Shown here in pieces: positions 47,075 through 59,500 of a stretch of DNA of 64,000 nt. The notes beneath the pieces were generated by a model. The model did not search any database. It saw nothing but the letters and a program-made list of their open reading frames with translations, and was not told the DNA's origin. Source of the DNA: Azorinus chamasolen. Its lineage: Eukaryota; Mollusca; Bivalvia; Cardiida; Solecurtidae. Made by a program: the position numbers and the translations under genes. How positions within the stretch are numbered: position 1 is the stretch's first letter; each line of letters starts with the position of its first letter. The stretch is from assembly GCA_963576725.1 (NCBI GenBank), contig OY755240.1:30337932-30401931 (forward strand). Reading direction: 5' to 3'.

Positions 47075-48988
47075 TATACAGCAAAACCCATCTAAAGTGA
47101 CTACTTTATGAATACACATAGATGAATGTAAGAGCCGGTGGTAGCCTAACCCATTTATCCCCATATTAGTGTAACCATTTCCTGCATGAATATTCATGTA
47201 AGAAATAATGACGTAATGAATATTAATTAGATTAATTTGTTATAATAGCACATAGACACAGTAACTTTTGGCCATGGCAGAAACAGTGGAATCATATGTA
47301 TATTATTCCATAAGTAAACAGAGCAGATCCTGATCAGCAATCTAATCTGAGTATACTCTGTTTGCAAAGCCATAGAAAGGCGTATTTGTGGAATACAGCG
47401 TTTAGTAAACACCGTTTATATCTTATTTTGGAACCCATTCATGTTTCATGATGAGGGGGACACAACAAACAAAATATTAAATTTTGCTGGTATAAACCTC
47501 TGACATAAATAGGTTCGGCAAATAGTGACAAAATGGCACAGAAAGCTCCCTGCGTTAAGCTACCGCCTGTCTCAGAGACCCACAATTAGACCTCGTTTTG
47601 GTGGTCTCGTTTTGTATTTACATTGGTATGGCTTGTATCCAAAATGGAAGTCAAGTAACTACTTAAAATTCTTCAATTCACATATCTATAAAGTATACTA
47701 GTACAAAACGCATTAGACTGCTAATAACCCTTTCATAGAAAGAACATTAAGAATCTACATTATTCGCGTTCACCAGTTCAATGCTGATTTTTCAGAGTGG
47801 AATAGTCCATCATTGTTTTATTGGTAAAGTCCATGCAGTATGAAAGGGTAAAAAATGCGAGAGGTTTTTGAATGACAAACAGTGCAGACCCTGACCATAG
47901 GGCTCCTCCAGGAGCCCTCTTATCTGGGTCTACACTGTTTGCAAATGGCAGTACACTTGTTTCATGCATTCAAAGGATTAAGAATTTAAATAGAAACGAA
48001 ATTATCATTAGCACAATTACACTTAAAACTTTAAAGACGTTGTTGCTAACTGAGCACAAATTGATTTAAGTAAATATCGGATTGTGATTCTGTGTTATGT
48101 TAAAATGGGTCGAACAACTGTTTTCAGTTATATTACACCTTAAATTGTTCTAATTGTGCGTATGTTCTAGTTTACAATTAAGTAAATTCTTGCCAATATT
48201 ATGAACGCTTTATCTGATTAATAGTATTATCTATGTGAAATATAATGACAACCCCTATAAATTGGTCGTCACCGTATCCCTAACTTCAACTTTCAGGAAG
48301 TACTAATATCTCCAGTAATGGTAGTGGCACTGATAGTGAAGTTTGAATTTTATGAATGCTGTGCAAGTGTGTATCAAAGTGTTCACGCATTTGCAAACAG
48401 AGTAGATCCAGATCAGATGGCTCCTATATGATCAGGGTCTGCTCTGCTTGCTTTTGACATGGTATATATCTGATTTTACAGTTCTTGTCAAAGTAAAACC
48501 TCCCTTAAAAAGTTAATTTTATAAATATTGAGCTAATCAATATTCATGATGTCATTATTCCTTTCATGAATACTGAAAAGGGAAAGGGTTAATGAACAGT
48601 TCCTTTATTTCTCAACCACACCCTTCGTTGTGACCACCCTATATAATCATCTTGAAGACATACATCTGAACATTTGCCACAACACAGAGCTTGGTAGAGA
48701 AATGACAATATTAGTTAGCTGTGTTGTAGTATACAACTTACGGAAATTGAACTTTTACCCACCTCTAAACCATCTCTTGGTAATCAGCACATGAATAATG
48801 TGGTAATTGAAAACAGTCTGGATCAAGATCTTTGGTTTCCTGTTTTTCTTGTACACATAGAGCACATACCATGTATTAAAAAATAACATTGGAATGCGAC
48901 TGATTTACGGTCGTGTTACGGAAACATTAGGGATATGCTTTGTTAAGACATGCCATTACGGATTTCATGGGGTTTTAACCGATTTCCA

Positions 48989-49188
48989 NNNNNNNNNNNN
49001 NNNNNNNNNNNNNNNNNNNNNNNNNNNNNNNNNNNNNNNNNNNNNNNNNNNNNNNNNNNNNNNNNNNNNNNNNNNNNNNNNNNNNNNNNNNNNNNNNNNN
49101 NNNNNNNNNNNNNNNNNNNNNNNNNNNNNNNNNNNNNNNNNNNNNNNNNNNNNNNNNNNNNNNNNNNNNNNNNNNNNNNNNNNNNNNN
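48989..49188. other. Assembly gap (200 N)
   Basis: Exactly 200 undetermined bases, a conventional placeholder, so its true size is unknown. Open frames running through it are meaningless. Confidence 0.99.
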
Positions 49189-49354
49189 AGGACTTATGCT
49201 AGCATACAGAAAGTTTACCATTTTCTCCATGAATATTCTTGTTTTAAATAATGACATCATGAATATTAATAACATAGCTGGGGTTATATAATCGCAACAT
49301 GAACAAGCTATATTTGACCATGGCAGAACCTGTAGAACTACATCTATGTAATAA

Positions 49355-50692
49355 CAAAGGTGCTCGACGCATGCTTGGACTCACCCATGGAAACAACCCC
49401 CCCCCCCCCCCCCCCAAAAAAAAAAATAATAAAAAAATAAATAAATAAATAATAAAAAAAAAAATGTGATCGAAGTATGTTAAACTAGCCTAAAACTATC
49501 TATTTGAACCTTAAACCACTCCGAAAAACAAGAAAAACACGACCCGGAAAAAATTTCCTATCGGGTCTATATATGTATTGAAAGGTATCTAACTACGACA
49601 GATCAGCTGCGGAAAATAGAACAGTCATGTTTTTCAAAGTCTTACAGCAAAGCCAATTCAACACCGATTTTAATCATTTTGGTCTTGATCCGTTCCAAAT
49701 TCCATATGCTAAGCGGCACAGTTAGTGCTTTTCTTAAATATTGCACCGTCTTGTCGCTGCAAGACCGCGAATTTGAAAATACGCTAGAGCGAAACGATGT
49801 GACTCCCGCCCAGATGCAAAGAAGTATATAGGGGAATCTGTATTCGTTAAACTTTTCAGCAAAAACGCGAATTATGCTGAAACACATTCGAAAAACATTC
49901 AACTTACCGCAGTTAAAACGGTGCTGGCTATTTGTAGTCTGCTATGAGACGACAGTTTTCTTTCTCCTACTTTCGTTTTGAACGGAGGTGGCCAAATCGC
50001 TGTGGCCCGGAAGTAGTAGTCAATTTGCATATCGAATAGTTTATGAGCCAGGTCCAGCAAAATGGTCGCATCCGTTCAAAAGGAAAGTTGGAGAAAGAAA
50101 ACTGGCGCCTCGTAGCTGACTGGAAATAGTAAGCACCGTTTTAATTGCGGCGAGTTTAATGTTTTTAGATAGTGTTTAACCATAATTCGCGTTTTTGTTG
50201 AAAAGATTAACGAATACAGATCCCCCTATATACGTCTATGCATCCTGGCGGGAGTCACATCGTTTCGCTCTAGCGTTTTTTCAAATTCGCGGTCTTGCAG
50301 CGACAAGACGGAGCAATATTTAAGGAAAGCACTAATTGTGTCGCTTAGCATATGGAATTTGGAACGGATCAAGACCAATCTGATTGAAATCGGTGTTGAA
50401 TTGGCTTTGCTGTAAGACTTTGAAAAACATGACTGTTGTATTTTCCGCCCCTGATCTGTCGTAGTTAGGTACCTTTCAATACATATATAGACCCGATAGG
50501 AAATTTTTTCCGGGTCGTGTTTTTCTCGTTTTTCGGAGTGGTTTAAGGTTCAAATAGATAGCTTTAGGCCAGTTGAACATACTTCGATCACAATTTTTTT
50601 TGGTGGGTGGGGGGTGTGGGGGGGGGGGGGGGGGGGGGGGAGGTGGGGGGGGGTTTCCATGGATGAGTCCAAGCATGCGTTGGGCACCTTTG
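49355..50692. mobile_element. Large fold-back DNA transposon with 8-bp TSD
   Basis: The 1338-bp element begins CAAAGGTGC and ends GCACCTTTG, flanked by TGTAATAA (49347-49354 and 50693-50700). The arms of about 630 bases are inverted copies: a poly-C/poly-A tract near 49396 pairs with a poly-T/poly-G tract near 50595-50645, and GGAGTCACATCGTTTCGCTC occurs inversely in both. The spacer of about 60 bases is near 50000-50050. It inserted into a TTAACCC-type MITE, whose CAGAGCAGACC core resumes at 50701. No transposase. The TSD length and CA start suggest hAT; a 9-base TSD reading (Mutator-like) is also possible. Confidence 0.88.
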
Positions 50693-50766
50693 TGTAATAA
50701 CAGAGCAGACCCTAATTAGACGGCTCCTACATGAGCCGTCTGATCTGTGTCTACTCTGTTACAAAT

Positions 50767-50900
50767 GTAGCCGGGTAGAGATTGTGGTGAAATAAGTTGA
50801 TAGGCTTTACTGCGTGGCTTGGTATCTCAGTCGGTAGAATGTTGGCATGGTTAGCCAGAGGCCCTGGGTTCGAGTCCTAGTCGAGTCACAATTTTCTCAC
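50767..50900 (+). repeat. tRNA-Thr-like unit 1 of a tandem pair
   Basis: 50814-50889 resembles a tRNA: possible acceptor pairing GTGGCTT/GAGTCAC, A box region TATCTCAGTCGGTAGAA, anticodon stem TTGGC/GCCAG with loop ATGGTTA (would-be anticodon GGT, Thr), T arm CTGGG-TTCGAGT-CCTAG. Two extra bases between T arm and acceptor and a poor D stem argue for a tRNA-derived repeat rather than a working gene. Confidence 0.55.
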
Positions 50901-51044
50901 CATGTTACATTTGGCGCCCTACGTAAATAACCCACAATGTGATTTATATGTAGATTATATGAAGGTAATTTGTAATAATAAGAAACTCGTGGAGTGTTCT
51001 GTGAGTTAGAATTCGGGATGAATTCTTTTGTAGAGGGCGTGTGT

Positions 51045-51180
51045 GTAGCCGGGCAGAGATTGTGGTGAAATAAGTTGATAGGCTTTACTGTGTGGCTTGG
51101 TAGCCCATTCGGTAGAGTGTTGGCATGGTAAGCCAGAGACCCTGTGTTCGAATCCTAGTCGAGTCATAACTTTTTCACCA
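51045..51180 (+). repeat. tRNA-Thr-like unit 2 of a tandem pair
   Basis: Direct repeat of 50767-50900 at 278-base spacing, including the leader GTAGCCGGG-AGAGATTGTGG. The tRNA-like part is 51092-51168 with GTTCGAATCC as B box. The sequence between the two units (about 50905-51044) is unrelated to either. Confidence 0.55.
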
Positions 51181-51341
51181 TGTTATACAAAGGCGTAAAA
51201 GTAAGTGTTTATGGAGTAAAGGGTTAAACAAACTGCATTGCTCTTGGAAACCTGTTTGAACGCAATGCTCTACGAACAGCTGCACTAACTCTTTCAACGC
51301 TGAATCATCAGAGTAAAATAGTGCATTAATGTTTAAGTATA

Positions 51342-51699
51342 GAGTGCTCCCTCTCTACAACGACACCCTTTGGGATACGAAGATTGTATGTGTTGTTCAG
51401 AGGGAGTTGTTATAGGGAGGGAAAATCAAACATAATTAGCTTGTTTGCAGATCCCCAGATAAGGTTATTTGGATAACTAAAACCGTTATGCCTCTATCAA
51501 ACCCTATGTTGTGACCTCTCTTTAGAATCGTCACAAAGTGACGATTCTAAAGAGTGGTCACAACATAGGTTTGATGGAGGCAAAAAAAAATACGATAGAA
51601 AAAATTGTTTCTGGAGCCGTGTTGTTTCGGAAACAGTGACATGCGTTGTTGTAAGGAGGGAATCGTTATTGAGAGGGTCGTTGTAGGGAGGGAGCACTG
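51342..51699. mobile_element. CAGTGCTCCC-type MITE, inverted
   Basis: 358-bp element with TA on both sides and TIRs GAGTGCTCCCTCTCTACAAC / GTTGTAGGGAGGGAGCACTG. It is in the opposite orientation to the copies at 13013 and 42914 and carries the full core hairpin at about 51505-51570. Confidence 0.78.
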
Positions 51700-51821
51700 T
51701 AGAGCCCACTCAGTATGAAAGGCTTAAACCCGCTAGAGGAATTTGAATGGCAAACAGTGCAGACCCTTATCAGAGAGATACTCTAGAAACCATCTGATCT
51801 GGATATACACTATTATACACT

Positions 51822-52027
51822 ACTGTAAAACCCCTATAATGCCACCACCCTGAAAGAGGTATAATTCTGGGTGCAAGATGCAGGGGGTAGCTTAATGCAT
51901 GACAAAAATAATGCAGAAAGCTCCTAGATGAGCTTTCTGTATTATTTTTGTCCTGCATTAAGCAACCACCTGCTTATAAAGACACCCTTGTTTATTCATT
52001 AAGTGGTCGCATTAGTGGGGTTCTACA
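51822..52027. mobile_element. CTGTAAAACCCC-type MITE
   Basis: Same plan as 41685-41889: CTGTAAAACCCC at the left, GTGGTCGCATTAGTGGGGTT at the right, with the inner hairpin AATGCAGAAAGCTCC / GAGCTTTCTGTATT near 51910-51945. The extreme right end is degraded. Confidence 0.62.
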
Positions 52028-52087
52028 CTATCTGAAAATGACAATGTATGCATGTCCCTTATTCTCAGGGTTAAAACAACCTCGCCT

Positions 52088-52440
52088 ACTGCTCTTCTCT
52101 TATACCCCCATTACACTGAGTGGCGGTTCCACTGCGCTCATGGCGCCACAGAAGCGTCGTCATGTGCCTAAATTTGGGACTTTGGCGTTTCCAGTACGCT
52201 TATAGTACGCTTCGATAACGACCTCGCTGTTCTGTTTACGATTCTGTCGAGATGTTACTGCGCTTCTACGGCGCTTGAGGTCTTTCCAAGACGCTTCTAC
52301 TACGATTCCACTACGACACGGGATTTCAGGCTACGCTTCGTCTACGCTTACTACGTTGCTGTTACGACCTTGCTTCGACCTAAGCGCAGGAGCTGCACTT
52401 CTGTTGCGCTTTTGGAACGTTTCTATGTAAAATAGGCGAT
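52088..52440. repeat. GC-rich degenerate repeat with recurring TACGCTTC/CTACG motif
   Basis: About 350 bases, clearly richer in CG than the surroundings, built of short irregular repeats (on the minus strand GAAGCGTAG, GTAGTAGAAGCG, GTAGACGAAGCG). It begins near TTATACCCCCATTACACTGA. No open frame spans it. It looks like a decayed satellite-like repeat. Confidence 0.6.
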
Positions 52441-53359
52441 TAAACTGCTTTCGAAGCAGTTGACCATCATCCTTCGAAAAAAATGTATCAAATTGTTTTG
52501 AAGACCCAGATCAAGAAAAACACAGTGTTCGGCCTGATCTAGGTCTTCTTTTTGCTAAGTCTTCCTATGGGCATTAACCTAATATCCATGTAAGAAATAA
52601 TGATCTTATGAATATTTATTAGCTGCATTTTTAAAATTTAACCTTTTTTTGAAAGGATTTTGCTTTGACAAAAACTGTAGAACCATATATATATATATCA
52701 TGTTTTAAGCAAACAGAGCATACCTTGATCAGACGGCTCCAATAGGAGCAAGGTCAAAACAATAACTTCAAACCAATACTCAAGAACACCGCATGCGTAT
52801 ATCAACGCTCATCTGTCTGTGGAAAACGGACGTAGATATTTTGAAATGCACGACAGAACACTGACACCAAACCAGACTCAACATTGTACTGATTGGCAAT
52901 TGTGTGGTATTAGATAGGGATAACTCTACTGATGTTGAATAACAACAATAACGACGGGCAACGACATCGACGACGACGACATCGAAGCTATGGCAAAGCA
53001 TAAATATTGTTGACATTATTGACAAACGCATTTCATTTTGTAGGTCAAATGAACACCTCCTTCCCCCTAGACCTAGAATTACTTTTAAATATCTTAAAAA
53101 TGGTTTACAGGATTTCCATTTAAAATACGCCTTCGTTCTTGCTGATAAGACATCAAATAGAAAATAAATGCTATCATTATTTGTCGATCACATTATATCG
53201 GTGTCATGAAGCAGACAATTATTAATACCAAGTCATACATTTTATTTACTTAAGACGAAAAGACGGTTGTTTCAGACCATGTTAAAAGTGTGAACAACTT
53301 AGAGCAGAAATTAAAATTACACAACATAAACTTCCTATAATGAATAGGTTACCCGCAAT

Positions 53360-53580
53360 CTCAAGCAGACATCATCAAAGCTTTCCACAAAACTTGTCGA
53401 TATTTGGACGACATTTTCAACAAAGATAACTCTTTCTTATGATTCCTACCATTTAGATCTACCCAAAATTCCCCAAACTGAATAAAGCTAACTCATTCCA
53501 CACTTGTGCAGCTTTTCTTGATATAGACCTTAGAATTGACAATGGAATTCTTTCTTCTAAAATTTATGAAAGAGATTGTC
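53360..53580 (+). pseudogene. RT fragment with YLDD box
   Basis: Frame pieces read ADIIKAFHKTCRYLDDIFNK, then after a frame change LDIDLRIDNGILSSKIYERD. YLDD (53401-53412) is the catalytic box of a reverse transcriptase. The arrangement is that of the RT proteins whose C-terminal tail (GVYISQLIRFARAC) appears at 10204-10650, so this is probably another copy of that family. Stops and shifts make it a fossil. Confidence 0.6.
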
Positions 53581-56500
53581 TTTTGACTTTTTAATGCATT
53601 TAGGAAGTGGTTGTGTGGGTAACAAACGAATTGGATCTTGATGAGACCTTACTCTGCGTCTCAACGGGATCCAAACTATTTGCAGGATAATGACTGATGT
53701 ATGTGGTCTTTTTCAAATACTAAACTCAATTCAGAATTACAAGAAAACTAGAGGAAAGGTTTCGTTAAAAAAATGCAATTTGTTAATTTTAATTCAGCTC
53801 ATTGAGTGTCCCGACTCAACATAAAACCAGAACCACCAGATGGAATAAGGATTGTATGCGAGAGTATAGATATTGGTGTTAAATAGTCCATTGCAATATC
53901 AACCGGTTTCTTTCTTATGTTTCAGACAAACATAGCCCTTTCAGTAGCGGAAACGCGTTACTTATGTCATTTTCAAACAGTGTATACTCAGATGAGAGAG
54001 TTCCTAGATGAACACTCTCGTCAGGGTCTTCACTCTTGTCATGTTTTATTTTCTTTAACCCTTTCACCGCCGAGGTCGCATAAATGCACCACGACAAATA
54101 GTGCAGTACCAGACCAGACGCCGCCTTATCTCAATCCCTATTTCTATATAATGTATGTGCTTTATTCCTTTGAAAGTTGCATTTATTTATCTCATTTCCT
54201 TATTGTACCGAATGATTTAACAATAATTGGATGGCAGACGACAATTAGAAATTTGCCATCGAAAGGGTTAACCAAATTCCCGAATATTCATGGTAAGCTA
54301 AACTTGCTTGAAGTTTGGAATAGTCCATTTGAAAATTCAACGATGAAAGGGTTAAGCAAAATCGACAGACATTGCACTGGAATTAGATTAGGGCTACACG
54401 GAAATATATGTTAAAAGCTCTTTGTGGAGACAGCATATGTAGAATAACATATTATGATTGTTATACAAAGGAGCTACAAACTGATATAATTCAATTATTC
54501 CACATTACGTAACGTCTACCATTTCAAATGCTGTGCACAGGAGTTGAAGGGCAAATTTGTTGTGAAGTACACATATTAATTCAAATAGAAACTGACATAA
54601 ATAAGAAACAATATTTCTGCTGGCATTCATCTTTATCGTACTAATTGACAGAATATGTTCTAGACTATTGCATCCAATGTAAAGTCACATATGACATCCT
54701 CTGCATGCATCTCTTTGTAACTGAACATATATGAATATTTAACAGAAACGTGCATCGCCATTGCTAGAGAAACAATTTCATAACATAAATCTGTCAAGAC
54801 TTCTCTTCGATTGCACTCATTCCATGCTGGCGATATACATTGATGATTAACCTTTTATCTCGTGAATATTCATGTAAGAAACAATGGCATCATGAATACT
54901 TATCAACTGCACTATTATAATGGTATATGAATGCAGGAATTTTGGCTATGGCAGAAATTGTACAATTAGATTTATATGATTTAATAAGCAAACAGAGCAG
55001 ACAGAGAGGAGCTTTAAGGAGCTATAGGAGGGTTTTGTATTTTTTTACCTGCATTAAACTACAACCTGCCTTGCAGACCCATGATTAGACATCTTTTTGA
55101 AGGCCGCTTAAAGCAGGTCCTACTGTATATGAGTACGACCTATTCAATTTCACAGCGTTGTACAAATCCAAAATATCCACCCACCCATCTGCCAGTGATC
55201 GGTCAAACATAACGTCCAAACATATAGAGAACGATGAACTTTGTCTGCAAGAAATATGAAACAAAATTATTTGTGGTAGAATCATGTTGTGAGACGATGT
55301 CTTAGATAAATAAATACGTTGTGGCGGTCAAGGAGCGGTCATATGTGGGCACATAGTAAAGGCAGAAGTACAACAGTAAGCCACGAAGCACAATATATTA
55401 TCAATCCCGTATTAAAAATGATTATAAAATGTAAGATTCTTATAAGTATTTCCCACATAGCCTCCCTTGTATTGGAGTTAATATAGCCATCGCATATTTC
55501 TCTATATTACACATGTAACGTCAAGCGGAAAGACCATGAGGTCATGTCGCCATAGGCTCGCTTAATAGCATTTCCCAAAACTCGTTTAGTATTAGTTTAT
55601 ACAAAATGACTACTCGCAACATATCATAATTATATCTACGTACATGTATCAACATTCGGCCTTTAAACTTTGTATCGGCCATGAATCCAATTGCGGTAAA
55701 ATCTAGCGGGAAACTAGTCCCATTGCCTATAAAGTCAAATGTGATTTTCACGCCAGATAATGTATGGCCGACACAATAATTAACTCTTTCTCTGTTCTGC
55801 ATTTATTACCAATACCTACTGAATATTCATGAACAAAATAGTTATAATTAAAAATAGAAGGTGGACCATCCTACAGGAGCCGTCTGATCTAAGTCTACTA
55901 TGTTTGCAAACGCGAGAAAAGGCGTTTATATGAAGGAAAGGGTTAAAAGCCAACTATTGATATCTACATGTATATTATTATAAAACCTTAAACTTAAAAC
56001 AGAATTGTTTTGGGCAAATAGTAATAGTACATGTGTAAGTCTTGCAGGAAACACCACATACAAAACACACAGCCGCCCGAACAGCACCACGTTGAAAAAC
56101 AGTAAATGTACATGCATATAAAAGGCACAAAGAGGCTCAAAAAGGCATAACAAACAAACAATAGGGGGAAGATGGAAGTACCACATTGGAAGGATCGGTG
56201 ACCAATGCGGCAAGAGTATGTGTTTCTAGGATGTAATTTGTTAAGTTACTTTGCAAAAGCAATCTCCGATGTCTGTCTTTAAGGCATCCTGCAAAAATTA
56301 TACGCTTCTCTAAAAACCTTTTCACCATTTCTGTTGAAATTAGATAACCCCTATGTATTAGAACCTAATATAAGTAATACTGAAAAATTATTTCCAGAAA
56401 TAATTACATGTACATTGTTACAATGATTAAATAAACATCGAAGTATGTCCTATCTATCTCGACCTTTACTGCATATATGCGCCTTTTATGTCTCTGCAAA

Positions 56501-59500
56501 CAGAATAGACCCAGTTCAGACTATTCCTGTGGCACCCATATGTTCATGGTCTGCTCTGTTTGAATAATATGATATAATACAGATATTATTCTAGAGTGTC
56601 TGCCATTACCGGCTTGTGCTCACAGCGTGCTAGAGTGTCTGACATCTTGTGCTCACATGTCATTATAAAAACACCAGCTCATTATTTCTGACATTAATAT
56701 TTACAGAGTAAAAATTAAATATCAGATCTATTTGTGTTGGAGTCAGTCATGCCATATATGACAATGTCTATACAAATCTAAATCAGTTCTCAGGTAAGAA
56801 AATATTCCGCCTTTCATTTTTTTAACCCTAAAACTGTTGTGAACATATAATGTTTGTTCGAATTTAGATCTCGTGCAATTGTGACTACTTCCGATTCGAC
56901 CAACATATTTGAGAAACTACTGACGGAGTTTTAAACAAGTTTGATTCTGATGAGATGCCGAGTTCTTTTACTCGGCATCTCGTCTGGATTCAGGTTGATT
57001 GAAACATGCGAGTCGGGTCGGCGGATGTCCAGATAAGGTTCGTGAAATTAAACATTTTCAAGAGTAGCTCCTTTACTTCTCCACAAAACCCTAAAATGTG
57101 ACCACTCTTTAGAATCGTCTCTTTGAGACGATTCTAAAGAGTGGTCACAGTATTGGGTTTGGTGGAGAAATGACGATTTTAGAAACTTGGTACGTACCTC
57201 TATCTGTAGCTCTTAGGTCGCTGCTAGCGGGAAAATAGATTAAATCTACAACATGCTTTCTAAAGATAGAATATTGATGTCAGGAATAGAATACAAAGAT
57301 CGCATTACTTACACAGGCGTTCTAAATTGAGCATCAAGAGTCTTTAAATGATCCACAATATTCCGTATTTCTTTATTAGCTTTCTGCTACATATTGTTTT
57401 GCTGTAACTGCAAGTCCCCTAAAATAGACTATACACAAAAGCGAAAAGCAATAACTAATATAGATGTATTTTTATGTAGTAGTAGATGTAATCGTTTGTG
57501 GAGGCATTTGGGTTTTATCTTCAAGCATTCTGACATTAACCCTATACTCCACATATACTCCTGTTAACGTATTTGCATTAAAAGTGGACCCAGATCACAC
57601 TACTCGTATTCATATAGAAGCCGCCTGACCAATGTCTACTCTGTTTGCTTACGGCGCGATATAGAACTGGTTCTACGTGTTCTGTCATCTCCAACACTTC
57701 CTATGTTCATATGTCATAATATATAATAGAATTCATATTCACGATGTCACTATTTCTTACATGATTATTCATGAAGAAAAGTGTTAAACGTGGTCAAATA
57801 TTTGATACTGTCATGGAAACCCGTTGAACCTCTTGCTGTTCTCTAGCATTTCAAAACTAATACATCCATAGTCTTGTTTCCTTGGTACACATCAATTAAA
57901 TAGTATTCATGTCAGTTTTTATTGTATAAATATTCACGAAACGTTAGCAACGAGGTCAACAATGTAAATACTTGTTTAATCCTTTCCCTGATGAGTATTC
58001 ATATAGGAAATTATGAAGTCATGAATATTAATAAGATTAATTTTATAATAGCATATGAACATAGGACATTTCGGCTCAGGCAGAAACTGTAGAATTAGAT
58101 CTTTATTACACCATTAGTAAACAGAGCAGACCCTGGGTTTACTCTGTTTGCAGATGCGTCAAAATGCGTAAACAGTTAATGTATACAACAGAACATATCT
58201 TAAGCGGACATTTATTTATTGAATATAGACGCGTTATAAAGCAGATGGTAGCTTAAATGCAGGGCAAAAGTAATGCAGAAAGCTCATACAGGAGCTTTAC
58301 TTTTAACTTGCATTAAACCACCTGCTACACATACCCATAGTTAGGCCTGTATTTGATGGCCGCTTAGGACAGAATCTTTTGTAGACACATTCTATATGTA
58401 TATGTTTTCTTTCTCTTTTTTTCTTAAGATAGTTTAAAGTCACTGCGTTCCATGTAGTCATTCCACCCCGTAACGTCTCTATGAAAAGGTAAGCTGTTTT
58501 AGATGAAATCGGGGATAAAATTTGTATCATGGATATGATATGACATATAACCACAGCACAGTTACGCAATTTTAAAATTATAACTTAGGAACTTATGAGT
58601 CCGCTGCGATTCAAACTTCCTGACTTGGTAGCAGATATAGCAGGTACTTTAACTCTGAGCTAATGGGTTGGTTGTGTTGATTAACGTCCGTTTCCACCAC
58701 AACGGGCTAATTGGACGCTCCAGAGAGAAGGGATAAAGTCTCAACCTAACTGATGACGTTGCTGTTATTCATTAATGTGGTTAACATGGTTTAGCACGTA
58801 TAACGGTAACGTTGGTGGTCAACCGAATATCGTCAACATGACAATGCTAGCTTGAGGAAAGCCAAACATAAATAATGCAGTATGTACGGTAAAGCGTTTT
58901 CAAACCGCATTGCCACGTCTGTCAAAATGATTTTGTCAGTTTTTCTGAAACCGTTTATCATTCTTAATTGTTACAATACGCAAATACACGATTTTTGTTG
59001 CGCGTTAGTAATGTGAAACAATATCGCGTTAGTAATGTGACACAATATTGGTATATTTGTTTAACAGGTTACCTCGTTGACACACATTTTAATGTTTTTG
59101 TAAACAGTATAGACCAGGTCAGGAGTTCCTGTATGATCTCGGTCTGTTCTGCTTTGGATTTCTTACAGGCTAAAACAGATCTGTTTGTACATAACAGCTT
59201 TTGCCAGGGCAATACATATCCCTTCAAATACCCCTATGAAAATAAATTAAATTAATAATCATGATGTCCTTGTGTGTTATATAAAATAAGTTTGCAATTG
59301 ATCTCATTTCGTCAATGAATATTCACCAAATCTTGAATTCTGGTATTAAAGTCCACAATACAATACAATATACAATACAATATCTTTATTTCCTCCTTCA
59401 TAGGAGATTTGCATTGATTACAATCAATGTTAAGTACATGTATTAACAATTCAACATTGTAAATAAAAGTTGAACAAGATTAAACTATTTTACATGCATG

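Noticed and set aside
48894..49291. Open frames of 102-113 codons
   Set aside because: They run through 200 N and exist only because N has no stop codons.
49642..49902. 86-codon minus-strand frame
   Set aside because: It lies entirely in one arm of the 49355-50692 fold-back transposon and has no transposase motif.
50814..50889. Functional tRNA-Thr gene
   Set aside because: Two extra bases before the acceptor strand, weak D stem, and a second copy embedded in the same larger repeat favour a tRNA-derived repeat.
53917..54414. 165-codon frame, the longest in the right part
   Set aside because: It crosses two decayed TTAACCC-type MITEs and has no recognisable domain; length is due to chance.
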